Assembly: GCA_900239685.1 (NCBI GenBank)
Contig: OENT01000785.1
Coordinates: forward strand, 1 to 64,000
Direction of reading: 5' to 3'
From: Rotaria macrura
Taxonomy: Eukaryota > Rotifera > Eurotatoria > Philodinida > Philodinidae
Length of the DNA: 64,000 nt
Below the pieces are notes generated by a model, which did not search any database, was not told the DNA's origin, and saw nothing but the letters and a program-made list of their open reading frames with translations. How positions within the stretch are numbered: position 1 is the stretch's first letter; every line of letters begins with the position of its first letter. The position numbers and the translations under genes were made by a program. Below, piece by piece: positions 49,509 through 64,000 of the stretch.

Positions 49509-52500
49509 TCATTGCAGGACGCAAATTGAACTTTTTGCCATAGGTGTTCGACGTTTACCATTAGTTCTTAAGCCAACACCCAACGAATGATGTCGTTCCC
49601 GTTGCTTACAACCTAAATAAATCGTCGATAGAAAAATTTAATCAACGTATAATGCATACCAATTTTGTAAACTTCATGATTAAATTTTCCATATGAAAGG
49701 TTACCACTGGAAGATGAAGAAAAACATAAACATTTCGATTTATTTGATAGATTAGATAGATGTGTTCACTTCTATGACTAAACTTTTACATGAACTTACG
49801 TATGTAGGCCAGGTTTAATTTTAAGGCGAAAATGAGCAACAACTGGTTTATGATCTGAATGTTTGACACCTTCAACTGATTTATATTGTGTACAATCAAT
49901 AGTTGAAGTCGGTTTATCTCGATAGAGAATTCGATCCTAAACAAATAATATTATTTTATAACCGAAATGATTGTTTTCAGGACATCGAGTCCATTTATGT
50001 ACATGCATTTAATTTCAATGAAGTTGTCCATTTCAAGTTCCGTAAAATATGTTTAAATTTCTCTAGACACGTAATTTACGGAAGTTATGAATAGAATTTT
50101 TTTATTTTCATACGTTTTAACATGACAGACAATAGAATGAGAGATAGGAATCATACTTTTAACGTCAATGAGACATGGATTACAGAGATAGGAAAATTTT
50201 AGAAATAGAAATTTTCCTTTCGTCTTGGCTGGTGTCCAGATCGCATTCTCAATGTAGTTCCTAAAATCTGTTTATGTAATCATGCTCAATCTATGCTGTT
50301 AAATAAACAGTCTAACTTCATAGCATCTATCAGTTCTCTTCTCGTTCAAATTTGATCGAATTAAAATCAATTAAAAAGTAACTAAAACGCAATAGTAGAA
50401 AAGATACAAGAGGAGTTATTTCTCTTCGAATAATAAAATATTTATACAAAGCTTGGTCAAGGATCATTACCGAAAATATCGATAGAAATAAATAAATCAA
50501 GACTGCCAGCTTATGCTTGAATGTTATGTCTTTATAAAGGTCTTTCTATGTGTACTATATACGAGATATACGAAGAAAATAGATTGTTTATTAATTAATG
50601 AGACTAAGTTCTATTAAAAGTCGATTATTGAAATCCATATCAAAAACAGTTGTTTCTGAATATGATAAGCACACACACACACACACACGATTTCACACAT
50701 TGTTAGTAATAAAAGACACAAAGAAAAGCCATAACAATGATATACTTTGCAGACGAAAGTAGCATTTTGTTTTCCGTTTTGTCACATCTATTATTGAACG
50801 AAATAAATGATATATAATACTTCGGTATTGATTTTCTCTCAACGGAATGTCTCTCGTTTTTCCTTTTTTTCCTATTACTCATGATTTTTATCATTTAAAA
50901 TTTGCCGATATTTTAAACATATCTATTCTTACTGTGTATGAAGGTGTTCTATGTTTGGCATAAGTATCATCATCGCATCGTAAATCAAATTTATATGTCG
51001 GAGCAAAATCAATGTCAGCTTCTTTGAAGCTTTCGTATTGTTCATCTAGATAATGAATAGATAAGACAACACTTAGTTGATATAAAACAAGACTTTTTAC
51101 TATGTGCCATTTTTGCCATACAAAATTCATCATTAAGTAAAATATGACGAAAATTTTGTTCTTTACAATGTTGTACTACTTCATCATGTGACATATCAAT
51201 TCGAAAATTCATATCACCAGCCCATAGAACACAGTCGCAAGATTTTGTAATATCTGTATGTGAAAATATTTTCTTCTACTATAGATTATGTGCATCAATC
51301 GATGAAAGATCATACATACCGATTCCTGTACGTGATGAGGAATCGACGGATGTCATTGAGTCTAAAGTATGTGCAATCGTATGCTCAGAGGACGATGTTG
51401 AACGCTTATTAGTCTGAATAGTTCTTTGAACGAATTCATGGGGAATCGATAATTTCGTCATAGTATTATAAAAATTTAAACGTCGATTTGTGCGACTCTC
51501 CGGTCCATTGCCAGCTAAATATGAAGACAAGAATAATCAAGAAACATTGATATTTCTAATCAAGTATACCTTCAAAATGAGAATTAATTATCATAAATGA
51601 TGTTCCGAATAGATTAAATGTTATAACCAGTGAGCCTTTCGTTCGAACAGGACCTACGGCACGAAATTTGATTACATCTTCCTCCGGCTCTTCATAAACA
51701 GAAAGCAGTGAAAGATTTTATTAAATATATTTCAATGCTTTTTTCCTTATTAATCTATATGCGTACCAGTGCAAAACCATATTAAATCTCGTCGTAAAAA
51801 TATACATAATGATAATGTACCAAAATGTAGTGAGTGAAATAGAACATGAGCTGGTCCAATGACCTCTTGAAGTAAAATCTCCCAATCAATCCTATAGAAA
51901 AGAAAAACAGTTTTTTTTTTTCAAATAAAGAAATAAAAAACAATATTGATATCGAGCATTGTTCAGGGTTATCTATAGTCATCTGTAGAGACGAGAAGAT
52001 CTACAATTCCTTTCAGAGTATTGTTTGATATTGCTTTTTCGCCTCCGCCCCGTCCAATTGAGACAGACGATCTGCCTTTGAGCATTCTTCGTCTCCTTAT
52101 TCTTTTTTTCATCAGTTGATGATATAATCTAGTACTTATTTTTATCTCATAGTTGGACACTCGCTGACAATGCATTATCAGAAATCCTATTATTTGTCTA
52201 GGTGATCAAAAACCTGTGACAGCAGCTTGTTAGCAAATCAGACATTAAGGAAAGTAGAGTGTGCTTCGCACTCTCTACTAATAAAAGCGAGACTCAGTTA
52301 TATACAAGAACTTCTTCCACGAATACGGACTAATAATATTCTTCATGAAATCTATCTATTCCATTGAACACCATCGGTTTGAAATTTCAGTTTACTGCTC
52401 TTACTAATGCAAATTTATCAATTCGTACATCTTACATATTTCTTCAGGTATCGAGATGTTGGTCGTGTGAATGTTTTATCATTTTCAACTCTCTTGTTTT

Positions 52501-54804
52501 TGGAACACGTAATGTATCGTCTGATTTAAGGGTTGTTATATGAAGAATTCTACTACGAGTTCTTCACTAAATAGTTTTTTTTTCTTACAAAAGGCGGTTA
52601 TAAGTTTCATGCCAGTTTTGGACGAAAAAGCAGGATATGCATATATTAAGAGAGAAAGACTTCCTCTATCCGGTGGCACATATATTATAAAGTCCTTTTG
52701 TGCACCGATGACTTCAATAGATGGTGCCACATTCGCTGTCTGTTATTGTACGCTACAGCGAATATGGCGATAATTTTCGAAATCATCGGTGCACAACAGA
52801 ACGGAAAAATATATGTGCTACAGGATAGAGAAAGTCTTCCTCTATAAACCTGCATATATGTCACTTTTTGGTCAAAACCTTATAATCCCCTTTAGATCGA
52901 ACAACAAACATCGACGAAACATCGTTTTAATTCTTTCCTGGACAAACCGAATGTTTAGGAGAACTAGTGTAATTTGAGTATCAAGATCGGAAGATTCAGT
53001 GAAATCACGCACTCAGAATATATGTGGCTTGTCGACTGGAAGTCTTGATTTAAACAAGTTTCGTAACGAACGTTCATCTTATGATTTTGCTTACAAACAG
53101 ATTTTTAGTGGTCTTGTTTATTTTCGGAAAAATTATCTTTCGACTTGTACTTATTTTCAATAAATATTTTACGTACAAATCAAATACGACGGTGTATACT
53201 AACCTACCTTATCTATGACGTAGTTTGAAAAAAATTCACTTCAACATATAGCGCATATGCACATACAATTTTAATGTGCTTTTCTGGTATTTGATTGAAA
53301 CAATTACTAATGAAGTTTATTTATAGTTTACATCCAGCGATACTTTTTCATAAGAACAATTGCATCTGATTCTTGTGGTTCCGTTTGTAAAACGAAATAC
53401 TTATTATCAGCGTCAAAAATGAAAATACGAACAAGATTTCTTGTTTTATTTTATCACTGTAATAAAAAAAAACGATAATGAAAACAAGAATAAATCTAAG
53501 AAAAGACGAATTTAAACAGCTTTCTCAATGAACAAATATTGATCATAGATAGCAAGCAGATCAATCTCTATTTCTCATGTACAAGAAACATTACAATGAA
53601 TATTCTTACAGCCCACCTTGATTGAACATATCGAGAGACTTCAAAATTCAATGTTCTTTTAAATTGCTCCATGTGTAAAAAGTGTCGAATACAATCCTAG
53701 AAGCACTACTCGTGAAAGCAAAATTAGAATTCTATAAGAGACTACTAGAGAACAAATTTCGAGTACTCATATTTGAAATGTATGTACAAAAATTGTACAG
53801 ATCTCTAGGCAGAAAATAAACAAACCAGAAGAGAATAGTGCACACTATTGATAGCAGTCTTGTGTGATGTTTGTTTTATGTAACATAGAATCCTACTGAG
53901 AAGGAAGCAGACAGAAACAAAATCCTTATGTTACGATAATCAATTGTGTTTAGCTTAATACAAGACTCAAACTGAATTCTGTAATTCCTTCGTTAGACAA
54001 TCGGCAACTACTGAACATCTCAAGTTGAAATATATATTAAAAATATATCTTATCATATTCATAAAGTGGTCGAGGAGATCACTTCTTCTTATGTTAGCAT
54101 TTCAAATCAAAAGGATTATTCTATTTGTAGCAATCTATACTAATCAATTGAATGCTCTGAAATCAAACGATAGATTTCTGAATATTTGTCTTTTCATTTA
54201 CCTCTTTTTAGAAACGGACATTTCTTGAGTACAAACAATAATCAAATCCGAAACATAATCAATGAATGTCGGCAATAATATGTCACTCATATCATCTAGC
54301 ATACGTTCTTTTGGTTGGGCAGTTTGTTTAGCAGTAGGTGTATAGTTTTGTTCGTATAATTTTGATGCTTCACCTGTATTCCACGTTACCATCATGATTG
54401 TTAACAATCGACCACTAGGAAAAAACGAATTAATATCACTTGCTGTGTTCTCTGGTAATTGTCGTCCAGCTCCGACAAGAAAATTTCTATTCAACAGAAG
54501 AACATTTTTATAACATTGAAAATTAACACATGATCTGCATATATATAGACCGTTTTCGAGCATCGTTTGTCGTTAGCAAATGCCTTGTATTAGCAAGTGC
54601 TTGAATGATAGACACACTACTACGACGACGACGCATACTATTTGGACTGTTATCTCTGGAACTGTGCATTCCATTTGAATCTACTAACGGAGTACTATTG
54701 ACAAGAGCAGTGATGGTGTCACCACCACTAGATTCAACTGCTGCATCAATGCTCGAAGTTGAATCACTTGCTTGGGAGTCTTGTTCAGCAGAATCCGTCA
54801 TCAT
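49509..54804 (-). CDS. INPP5E: Phosphatidylinositol polyphosphate 5-phosphatase, INPP5E type
   Basis: Removes the 5-phosphate from PI(4,5)P2 and PI(3,4,5)P3; in animals it sets the lipid make-up of the ciliary membrane. Ten - strand exons: 54804-54551, 54486-54202, 51891-51767, 51689-51570, 51514-51320, 51253-51101, 51045-50933, 49936-49800, 49706-49660, 49612-49509; 510 aa (human 644). Catalytic motifs: MVTWNTGE, CTQEMS, FGTSFMIINSHFEG, WAGDMNFRID, FAPTYKFD, RTPSYTDRILYRD, KHSDHKPV. Phylogenetic hallmarks of INPP5E are the segment GKFNHEVYKIG (human GKFDRELYLLG, the ciliary targeting region), encoded alone on a 47-nt exon, and a C-terminal CaaX box, CVLQ (human CSVS). The N-terminus is Ser-rich and lacks the human proline-rich region. 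The intron 51892-54201 is 2.3 kb and contains a palindromic repeat. Confidence 0.92.
50669..50689. repeat. (AC)n microsatellite
   Basis: About ten AC dinucleotides in the 1-kb intron 49937-50932 of INPP5E. Confidence 0.8.
52585..52900. mobile_element. Degenerate fold-back (MITE-like) element in INPP5E intron
   Basis: The sequence is an imperfect palindrome centred near 52745. Matching words on the two arms include AAAGGCGGTTATAAG vs AAAGGGGATTATAAG, CAGTTTTGGACGAAAAAG vs GGTTTTGACCAAAAAG, GCACATATAT, TGTGCACCGATGA (about 52698-52710 and its complement near 52785-52797) and ATTCGCTGT around the central loop. Arms are about 150 nt each and noticeably diverged, so the insertion is old. No target duplication could be fixed with confidence because the ends are eroded. 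It differs in sequence from the palindrome at 31.9-32.1 kb. No coding capacity. Confidence 0.65.
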
Positions 54805-55600
54805 AAAGGTTATTCAAATCGAAGTCGCAAATTTCAACTGAAAGCTATGCTTCATTATGGTAAAATATTGTCATTGAGAACAAAGCCAGATGCATAAAAA
54901 TGTTTAAGATAATATTTCTTATTTTTTTTTCTTCCTATTGCAAGTAATTCATCGAGTAGCACGATTAAATGTAGTGTATGGCGTTTCTATGGAAACATGG
55001 TCTTCTAGAATGTAATGTAGATTGAAAAAATATTCAATTTCAATCCTTAAAATTTCTGAAATACTAAATAATCTCATATCACTTTCGAACATTGGATTGA
55101 TTTACTTAAATTATAGATTTCATCAATGTTTGTTAGCGTCATCTATTCAAAACTCAGTGATACGTAATCGATCTCCATATATTTAAATAATTCCCTAAAC
55201 TGCATTAATCTAACAGTGTTCAAATATCTTTTCGTTATCAAATCAGTGATAGATTCCGTAAAGGATGACTTTTTAAGTATACTGTATCGATTACCATCAA
55301 ATATCACCAATACTGTGAAGATTATATCTGATAATTATATACATATAGCACATATATCCCAATACGAATCCTATAAATGTCAATAAATAACTAATTTAAA
55401 TCTTGCATGTTCTCCACACACATTTATGATACATCTAATCCTCTCTATGTTGTAAAATTTGTCTATCATACTTTTCAAATCCTGATAATCACTCGTAAAG
55501 GTTACATATACATGAATATTTCCTGTCTTCAAACGGCAAAAATGTTTTGATTACAAAAGTAGATTAGCTATCAATCATATAAATAAATAAAAACAACATA
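54805..55600. other. Intergenic region between INPP5E and the F-box gene
   Basis: About 0.8 kb, expected to hold the INPP5E promoter (- strand) and the 3' UTR of the F-box gene. AT-rich, no gene recognised. Confidence 0.4.
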
Positions 55601-56590
55601 TCATGAAACAATTGTTAGTTCAATAAAATCCAATAAAATACCGAATTTCGAATCAAGATTGTTCCAATTTCGTATTGCTACTCTAACATATGACGGTTGA
55701 TATATCATGGTCTGACCCATTTTAATAATGAACCATTGATCTTTATGTTTGGCTCTTAGTTGAAAAAACTCAGCTTCAGACATTCTATAATTTAATAATC
55801 TTCCGTGTTGTGGCACAACAATAAATTCTGCTTTTTCGATTAAAACAAATCCATACTGATAAATTTTCATTCGCCAGCTAACTTGATATTTTCCGGGCAT
55901 GATTTTATGTTCGAAGCAACCATTTATATCAAGCCAAGAAACGTCATCTAGACGAATAATACGACCGGTTAAACTATCTGCATCACTTTCTTCGACATAT
56001 TGATCTTGTCCGTAATGAAAAGTATTCATATTAACAGCGGCTAATCTTTTTCGATCAATCAAATAGTAATTGATAAATTTCATAAATGGAACTTTCGAGT
56101 AGCTATTTGGCTTATTAAATTGATAAAATTCTATCTGATTTAAAAAATCTTCTTTCGATACATACATCTTAGCATGACGTTTTCGAATTGCTCGATCATT
56201 ATAATGAGTAGCTGAATGGATTGCAACAAGCTCAAGTTCATCATTTCTTCGAATATGTGCCAAGCCAGATCGACATATTTCATTGTGAATTCCAATCTCT
56301 TCAGGTTTTTGAAATAAATCCATCGTGTAAAGTTGTGAAATAGATGGCGAAAAACTATGATATATACGATATATCCAAAATTTCTCATTATTAATAAATG
56401 TATGAAACGCTTGACAAGTTTGACTCAATGAATTTAAATCTCGTACATTCAAAGCATTGGTAATAATCTGAAAGATTTCAGTTGGAATGCAGAAAAACCA
56501 GCAGGTTTCATTGAGTGACACATCTTGTACAGTTTGCAAAGTGTCAGACGAATAGAAACAAAATTTTTTATCGATACTGTTTGTTGTCAT
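55601..56590 (-). CDS. F-box protein with PP2-like C-terminal domain
   Basis: Single exon, 329 aa. An F-box lies at about residues 32-77 (FCIPTEIFQIITNALNVRDL, then LSQTCQAFHTFINNEKFWIY), which would recruit SKP1/Cullin-1. The C-terminal 130 residues (GRIIRLDDVSWLDINGCFEH, PGKYQVSWRMKIY, SYVRVAIRNWNN, GILLDFIELTIVS) have the order and spacing of the phloem-protein-2-like (PP2) beta-sandwich, a carbohydrate-binding fold seen behind F-boxes in plants, with FBA-type F-box proteins as the vertebrate analogue. It is therefore a candidate substrate receptor that may read glycans. The gene is intronless among intron-rich neighbours, so retroposition or transfer is possible. The PP2 assignment is by eye and less sure than the F-box. 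Confidence 0.8.
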   Translation of the reverse strand: MTTNSIDKKFCFYSSDTLQTVQDVSLNETCWFFCIPTEIFQIITNALNVRDLNSLSQTCQAFHTFINNEKFWIYRIYHSFSPSISQLYTMDLFQKPEEIGIHNEICRSGLAHIRRNDELELVAIHSATHYNDRAIRKRHAKMYVSKEDFLNQIEFYQFNKPNSYSKVPFMKFINYYLIDRKRLAAVNMNTFHYGQDQYVEESDADSLTGRIIRLDDVSWLDINGCFEHKIMPGKYQVSWRMKIYQYGFVLIEKAEFIVVPQHGRLLNYRMSEAEFFQLRAKHKDQWFIIKMGQTMIYQPSYVRVAIRNWNNLDSKFGILLDFIELTIVS

Positions 56591-56969
56591 TGCTTTTTTT
56601 ATTCTACAAATGTTCTTTTACTAAAAAAAATCGACAGCAATATAAATTTGTGATTATCATTTCTTTTGCTCAATTTATTCTACTTGTTGTATGACATTTA
56701 AATTTTTCTCTTCTCAAAACAAAAAACTAAAATTATAAAAAAAAAATGAAACAAAAGACAGAAGCACACACTGTTATTTTCTGATTTCGTCAATCAATTC
56801 ATTCAATATCTAGATTTTGTCATTTCTTTTTGTTCGATAAGACAAAAATCTAGAACACATTCTAGTCGAGCACGCGAAAACAAGGACAAAAAAAGTAATA
56901 TTGTTTTCATATCACAACTAAAAAACACTGAATATCACTATTGCGAGTGTTTATGATATTAATGTAGCA
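56591..56969. other. Spacer between F-box gene and ankyrin/SOCS gene
   Basis: 379 bp, AT-rich with A- and T-runs. It must contain the F-box gene promoter and the 3' UTR of the ankyrin gene, both on the - strand. Nothing else seen. Confidence 0.4.
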
Positions 56970-58609
56970 CTATCGTTGATAGTGCAAGTATAAAAGTGTA
57001 TCTTCATTCAAATTTAATTTTTCGATTGTAGCTCGTTTATAAGATGGTAATATATCTTTTATAATAAGACGACATTTTTCTTTTAATAAAAATGGATTAC
57101 GTGCTCGCCACGATAAATACATGTCAATAGGTTGCATCTGTTGAACATGTTCACATTCAAGTAATTTAAGAATAACTGAATTATTTGCTAGAACAAGATG
57201 ACCCATTAAAATAAGATTCTCATAGAAACGGACAATATATTCGTATATTTGATTGACACCCTCGCCTAAAAATCAACTATGTCATTTAAACAACAAAACA
57301 TGATTTTCTTTATACTAGATACCTGCACTTTCGACACTATCATAAATAGCACGAAAATAAGCATCGAGTAGATCTAAATAATTTGTGAAATCGATCGTCT
57401 CATGATATTTCAATACAGTAAATAAAAGCGATGTACGTAAATAAAGAATTTGAATTCGATCATCATTGATTGTAATGAATTGTGCTTGCAAAATATGTAA
57501 AAATCTTCTGAGTAAATCGCCAATATCATACATTTTTAATTTAGGTACTGGTATAGCTTCGAGTATAGTTTCTAATACATCAAATGCTTTGTCCGATTGT
57601 ATTTTATTTTTTAACATAAGATTATTTAATACAGTAAACATAAAATCACTGTTAAGTTCTTCCCATATATTAGGGACGAATATACGCAATGCATCTATTT
57701 GATCGTTGATAAGACATTGTCGAAGAATATCACCTTTTTTTTGCATTAGTAATGTTTCATCATCATCACGAGATGCTTTCATGCTCATAAGTTTATTAAT
57801 AAAAACAGTCAAAGTACGAATACGATTAAGTCGAATAGCATCTTGTAATGGCGACTTTTCAAATTCACTATTTTCACTTAATATATCACTACCATGTTCG
57901 ACAAGTTCTATAGCAATATCTTCAAAACCGTACTTAACGGCAAGCGAAAGTGCACTATCACCGTATGTCAAATTAGCTCGAGAAAGGCGATGATTTCCGC
58001 GTGTAGCTAATAGATTTAGTTCACGCCTGACATGAACATCAGCACCGTGTGCAAGTAAGTAATGAACTACTTGATGATGACCTTTGTGGCTAAAAAGGTT
58101 GATGAAAACAAATGTTCCAATGATGTCATCAATAATCAAAGTAAGAAGCATCACATCATTTTCTGCTATTCATAATTAAATAACACACTAAACAATCGAG
58201 CGACTTACCTTGCAATACATAATGGAAAATCATTATTGAACGGTTCATTGACATTGGCACGTTTTTCTTCAATGCATCGTTTAACAAGTTCGAAATGATT
58301 ATATTTGCATGCATTATAAAATAATTCTAAAAGATTTTCAGTTGAATTAAGCGCATCATCAATAGATAAGCCAAAGAAAAATGCTTGTTCAAATGTTGAT
58401 GTCTGTGACCTTGGCGATGTTGCCGTCTCATTACGAGATGTATCATCTGTTGCTGAAAAAGTATTAGACGTTGATAAGGATATTGTGTTAGTATGTACAA
58501 CATTACCATTATGTTTAGATGTTGTTCCTTTCTTTTCTCTCATGCGTACCTCTCCATCATTTTTAACAGTTGTCGCCATTTGAGTTGTCATTGATTGATC
58601 GGTTGACAA
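56970..58609 (-). CDS. Ankyrin-repeat protein with C-terminal SOCS-box-like domain
   Basis: Three - strand exons, 58609-58209, 58089-57323, 57265-56970; 487 aa. The first 80 residues are Ser/Thr-rich and disordered. Ankyrin repeats follow: LLELFYNACKYNHFELVKRC, GHHQVVHYLLAHGADVHVRR (canonical), GDSALSLAVKYGFEDIAIEL with VEHGSDIL, and SPLQDAIRLNRIRTLTVFI. A helical region then leads to the C-terminus NPFLLKEKCRLIIKDILPS..IEKLNLNEDTLLYLHY, which fits a SOCS box: BC box L..K.CR, then L.L...L..YL. The architecture is that of ASB family members, receptors for Elongin B/C-Cullin-5 ubiquitin ligases. No specific ASB orthologue can be named. The start was chosen as the first ATG of the open frame. 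Confidence 0.78.
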
Positions 58610-58655
58610 ATTATAATAGATAAAGCTAACAGGTAATTGTTATTACTGATGATAT

Positions 58656-58702
58656 GTATGTATATATCTATCTATCTATCTACATATATATATATATATA
58701 AT
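58656..58702. repeat. (TATC)n/(TA)n compound microsatellite
   Basis: TATC repeats grading into a TA run about 45 bp upstream of the ankyrin/SOCS start codon, in its presumed 5' UTR or promoter. Confidence 0.8.
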
Positions 58703-59449
58703 ATGGTCGGTAGTTGAAGTCAAGTAATAAACGAAGAAAGTAGACAAGATTGAGTAATATATACGATGGTGGTCACAAAAAGAACAACAACACCTATCGA
58801 TCGTCTATCAGTAAAAAAAAAAGAAAACAGTTAAGAGAAAAACAGAAAAGAAATAGAGATGAGTAATGGCACATTGTAGGATTAGACGACAAACCTCGAC
58901 GAAACACGAAGAGTGAATGAGCGAGAATATGAGAAAGGTAATTGAATGTCTTTGATAATAACAAAGAGAACGACATCGTTCTTTGACGATTTTTCTTCTC
59001 TCCTGCTCGTTATTTCTCATGCTCTTTGTCCAGACGTCGCAGTCGTGTACATTCGAAACAGCTGTGTTCAAGACAAAGAAGGAGAAAAAAAAAGAAGAAA
59101 AACTCTAAGTGAGACAAAGAAGGCAAGTCGAGATTTATATATACGTATTTATGTATAGAGACGTAGGATGACTATTTGCACAAATAGAACGCTCGTTTGC
59201 TTGCTTTTTGAAAAGAAGTACTATGAATAAATAGAAGGTCAAACGTAATATATTGACTGTAAAATTTGCCTACGCACAAATAAGTTATCAATATGAGAAG
59301 GATATATATTTTCTTTTTTCGTATCATATCTGATTAGACAGATTTGATAAGATCAAAAATATATAATTAAATGCGTCAATTATTGTGGTTTTCATGTATA
59401 TGATAAGACATCTCTTTTCCTGCCTCAAGAATAACAACGATGAAGAGGT

Positions 59450-59472
59450 GAAATGCAATTAAATTGCATTTC
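59450..59472. repeat. Perfect 23-nt palindrome with ATGCAATT half-sites
   Basis: Two GAAATGCAATT half-sites face each other around a single A. The half-site resembles POU/C-EBP-type ATGCAAT words, so a dimeric protein-binding site is conceivable; chance is also possible in AT-rich DNA. It lies about 840 bp 5' of the ankyrin/SOCS start. Confidence 0.4.
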
Positions 59473-60532
59473 TAGTGCTTTTTGAAAAGTTTTGTATGAA
59501 CGCAGATAAATACAAGAGAATAGAGTCATTCAACTTCACCGTTGTACACATTTCTATCTAAAAAGGAGCAAACTAATGCTTCTGATAAACACAAGAGAAC
59601 AAGAGTAACGACATGCATATGCTTATAAGACTGTAATCGAATAAACAGACATGACCCTCCCTTCTCCTTTTTTTTTCTCTTTTTTTTTTTGCTACCATCG
59701 TACATACACATATAAATGCCATCAGGCGAACACAACAACAGCCTATGACTGCTGCTGCCAGCCATTATCAATCATCGAACATAGAATCAATGTAGCTTAA
59801 AATAGAATAACAAAGCCAATATATATATACATATATTATTTCCAGATCGAATATCGATAGCAAGCACAGTATGTTGAAACACTAATCATGATACTTGTAC
59901 ATTCAGGTGAACTGGTCGATTGTTGTTTTCAATTTATTTATGCTGCCTGATTTCTTTCATAGTTGTTCTTTCTTTCACTCCTTTTCTCTCGTTATTCACC
60001 TATTAATCCTATGTTCTCTAGGTCTAAAATTTCAAATGAAAACAAACAAGCATTGTATAGAATAAATTTGTACGTATAATCATCGAGAATTTCTACTGTA
60101 ATATTTATCATACAAGCATTAGAAGGAAAAAAAAGCGACCGTATCATATTACATATACTATTGTATGCTTAGCAACCTGTTCTTCTCAGACTTAATTGCT
60201 ACGATATTAATTATGTATCAAAAATCTTTCGTATTCAAAAACATGTGTGTTTACGCAAATATGCAACCAAATGAAAAAAAAAAAGAAAAGAAAAATCCTT
60301 CTCATCGATCAGAGAAATCATACGTTATTTATATTAGTTTCTTGATGAAAAAAAAAACGAATAGAATATCTTTTTTTGTCGATACACAGATGTCACTTAC
60401 TAAGACTAGAGCAAAATGAGACAAAGAGAACAAGGTTATTGTGATATAGGTAAACGATAAAAAGAAAAAAATATATATTCGAGGTTGACTACAAAAATAA
60501 AGGGAAATAAAAAAAGGATTTTCAAAGAAAAT

Positions 60533-63898
<3,366 letters not shown>

Positions 63899-64000
63899 CT
63901 TTAAAAACAAGAACAAGATTCATCATACATGGATCTCATTTCTTTGAAATTTTGTGCACAAAAATAAGCAATAGATTAGTTTAAGAGCATTATAAAAATC

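Larger units (their letters stand above)
58610..60532. other. Intergenic region between ankyrin/SOCS gene and PFK
   Basis: About 1.9 kb, upstream of the ankyrin gene and downstream of PFK (both - strand). It contains a TATC/TA microsatellite (about 58656-58702), a perfect 23-nt palindrome at 59450-59472, and homopurine/homopyrimidine runs (59660-59690, 60268-60298). Open frames at 58946-59158 and 60165-60419 are low-complexity and not credible genes. Confidence 0.45.

Noticed and set aside
57466..57993. Plus-strand open frames of 78 and 95 aa
   Set aside because: Antisense shadows of the ankyrin/SOCS exon 2.
59526..59771. Minus-strand open frame with a Lys-run
   Set aside because: Translated from homopurine runs in an intergenic region; no start context or similarity.

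Overview
The window is animal nuclear DNA: AT-rich, dense in intron-containing protein genes, with orthologues of animal genes including three tied to cilia (ARL16, TMEM138, INPP5E). Most introns are 50-70 nt with GT..AG ends, but a minority run from 0.5 to 3.3 kb. Several start codons lie within a few bases of a pyrimidine-rich AG that looks like a 3' splice site, and one gene pair is only 90 bp apart. Together this suggests a small invertebrate with spliced-leader trans-splicing, for example a bdelloid rotifer. The organism is inferred, not proven.

Layout. From 1.5 to 30.4 kb seven genes all lie on the + strand: NAA15 (N-terminal acetyltransferase scaffold), ARL16 (small GTPase), EXOSC5 (RNA exosome ring), NRDE2 (nuclear RNA surveillance), pyruvate carboxylase, MCRS1 (INO80/NSL subunit) and GNB1L (WD repeats). 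From 30.4 to 35.1 kb comes a repeat-bearing interval: a 219-bp palindromic element sits directly beside a decayed NADAR gene (truncated, one in-frame stop), followed by its intact paralogue. A neuronal-calcium-sensor gene on the - strand (35.2-36.6 kb) diverges from TMEM138 and GBA2 on the + strand. An Asn/Ser-rich gene with a PAM2-like PABP-binding motif follows (46.8-49.4 kb). From 49.5 kb to the end all genes are on the - strand: INPP5E, an intronless F-box/PP2-like gene, an ankyrin/SOCS-box gene, and phosphofructokinase, whose 5' end runs off the window.

How the genes relate. EXOSC5 and NRDE2 act in nuclear RNA surveillance. PC and PFK are central carbon enzymes. ARL16, TMEM138 and INPP5E belong to ciliary trafficking, and INPP5E keeps both a ciliary-targeting-like segment and a C-terminal CaaX box. 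The F-box and SOCS-box proteins are candidate ubiquitin-ligase substrate receptors, and NADAR enzymes belong to ADP-ribose chemistry. Exon models were built by hand from reading-frame phase, splice sites and remembered family sequences. No tRNA, rRNA, CRISPR array or complete autonomous transposon was seen.
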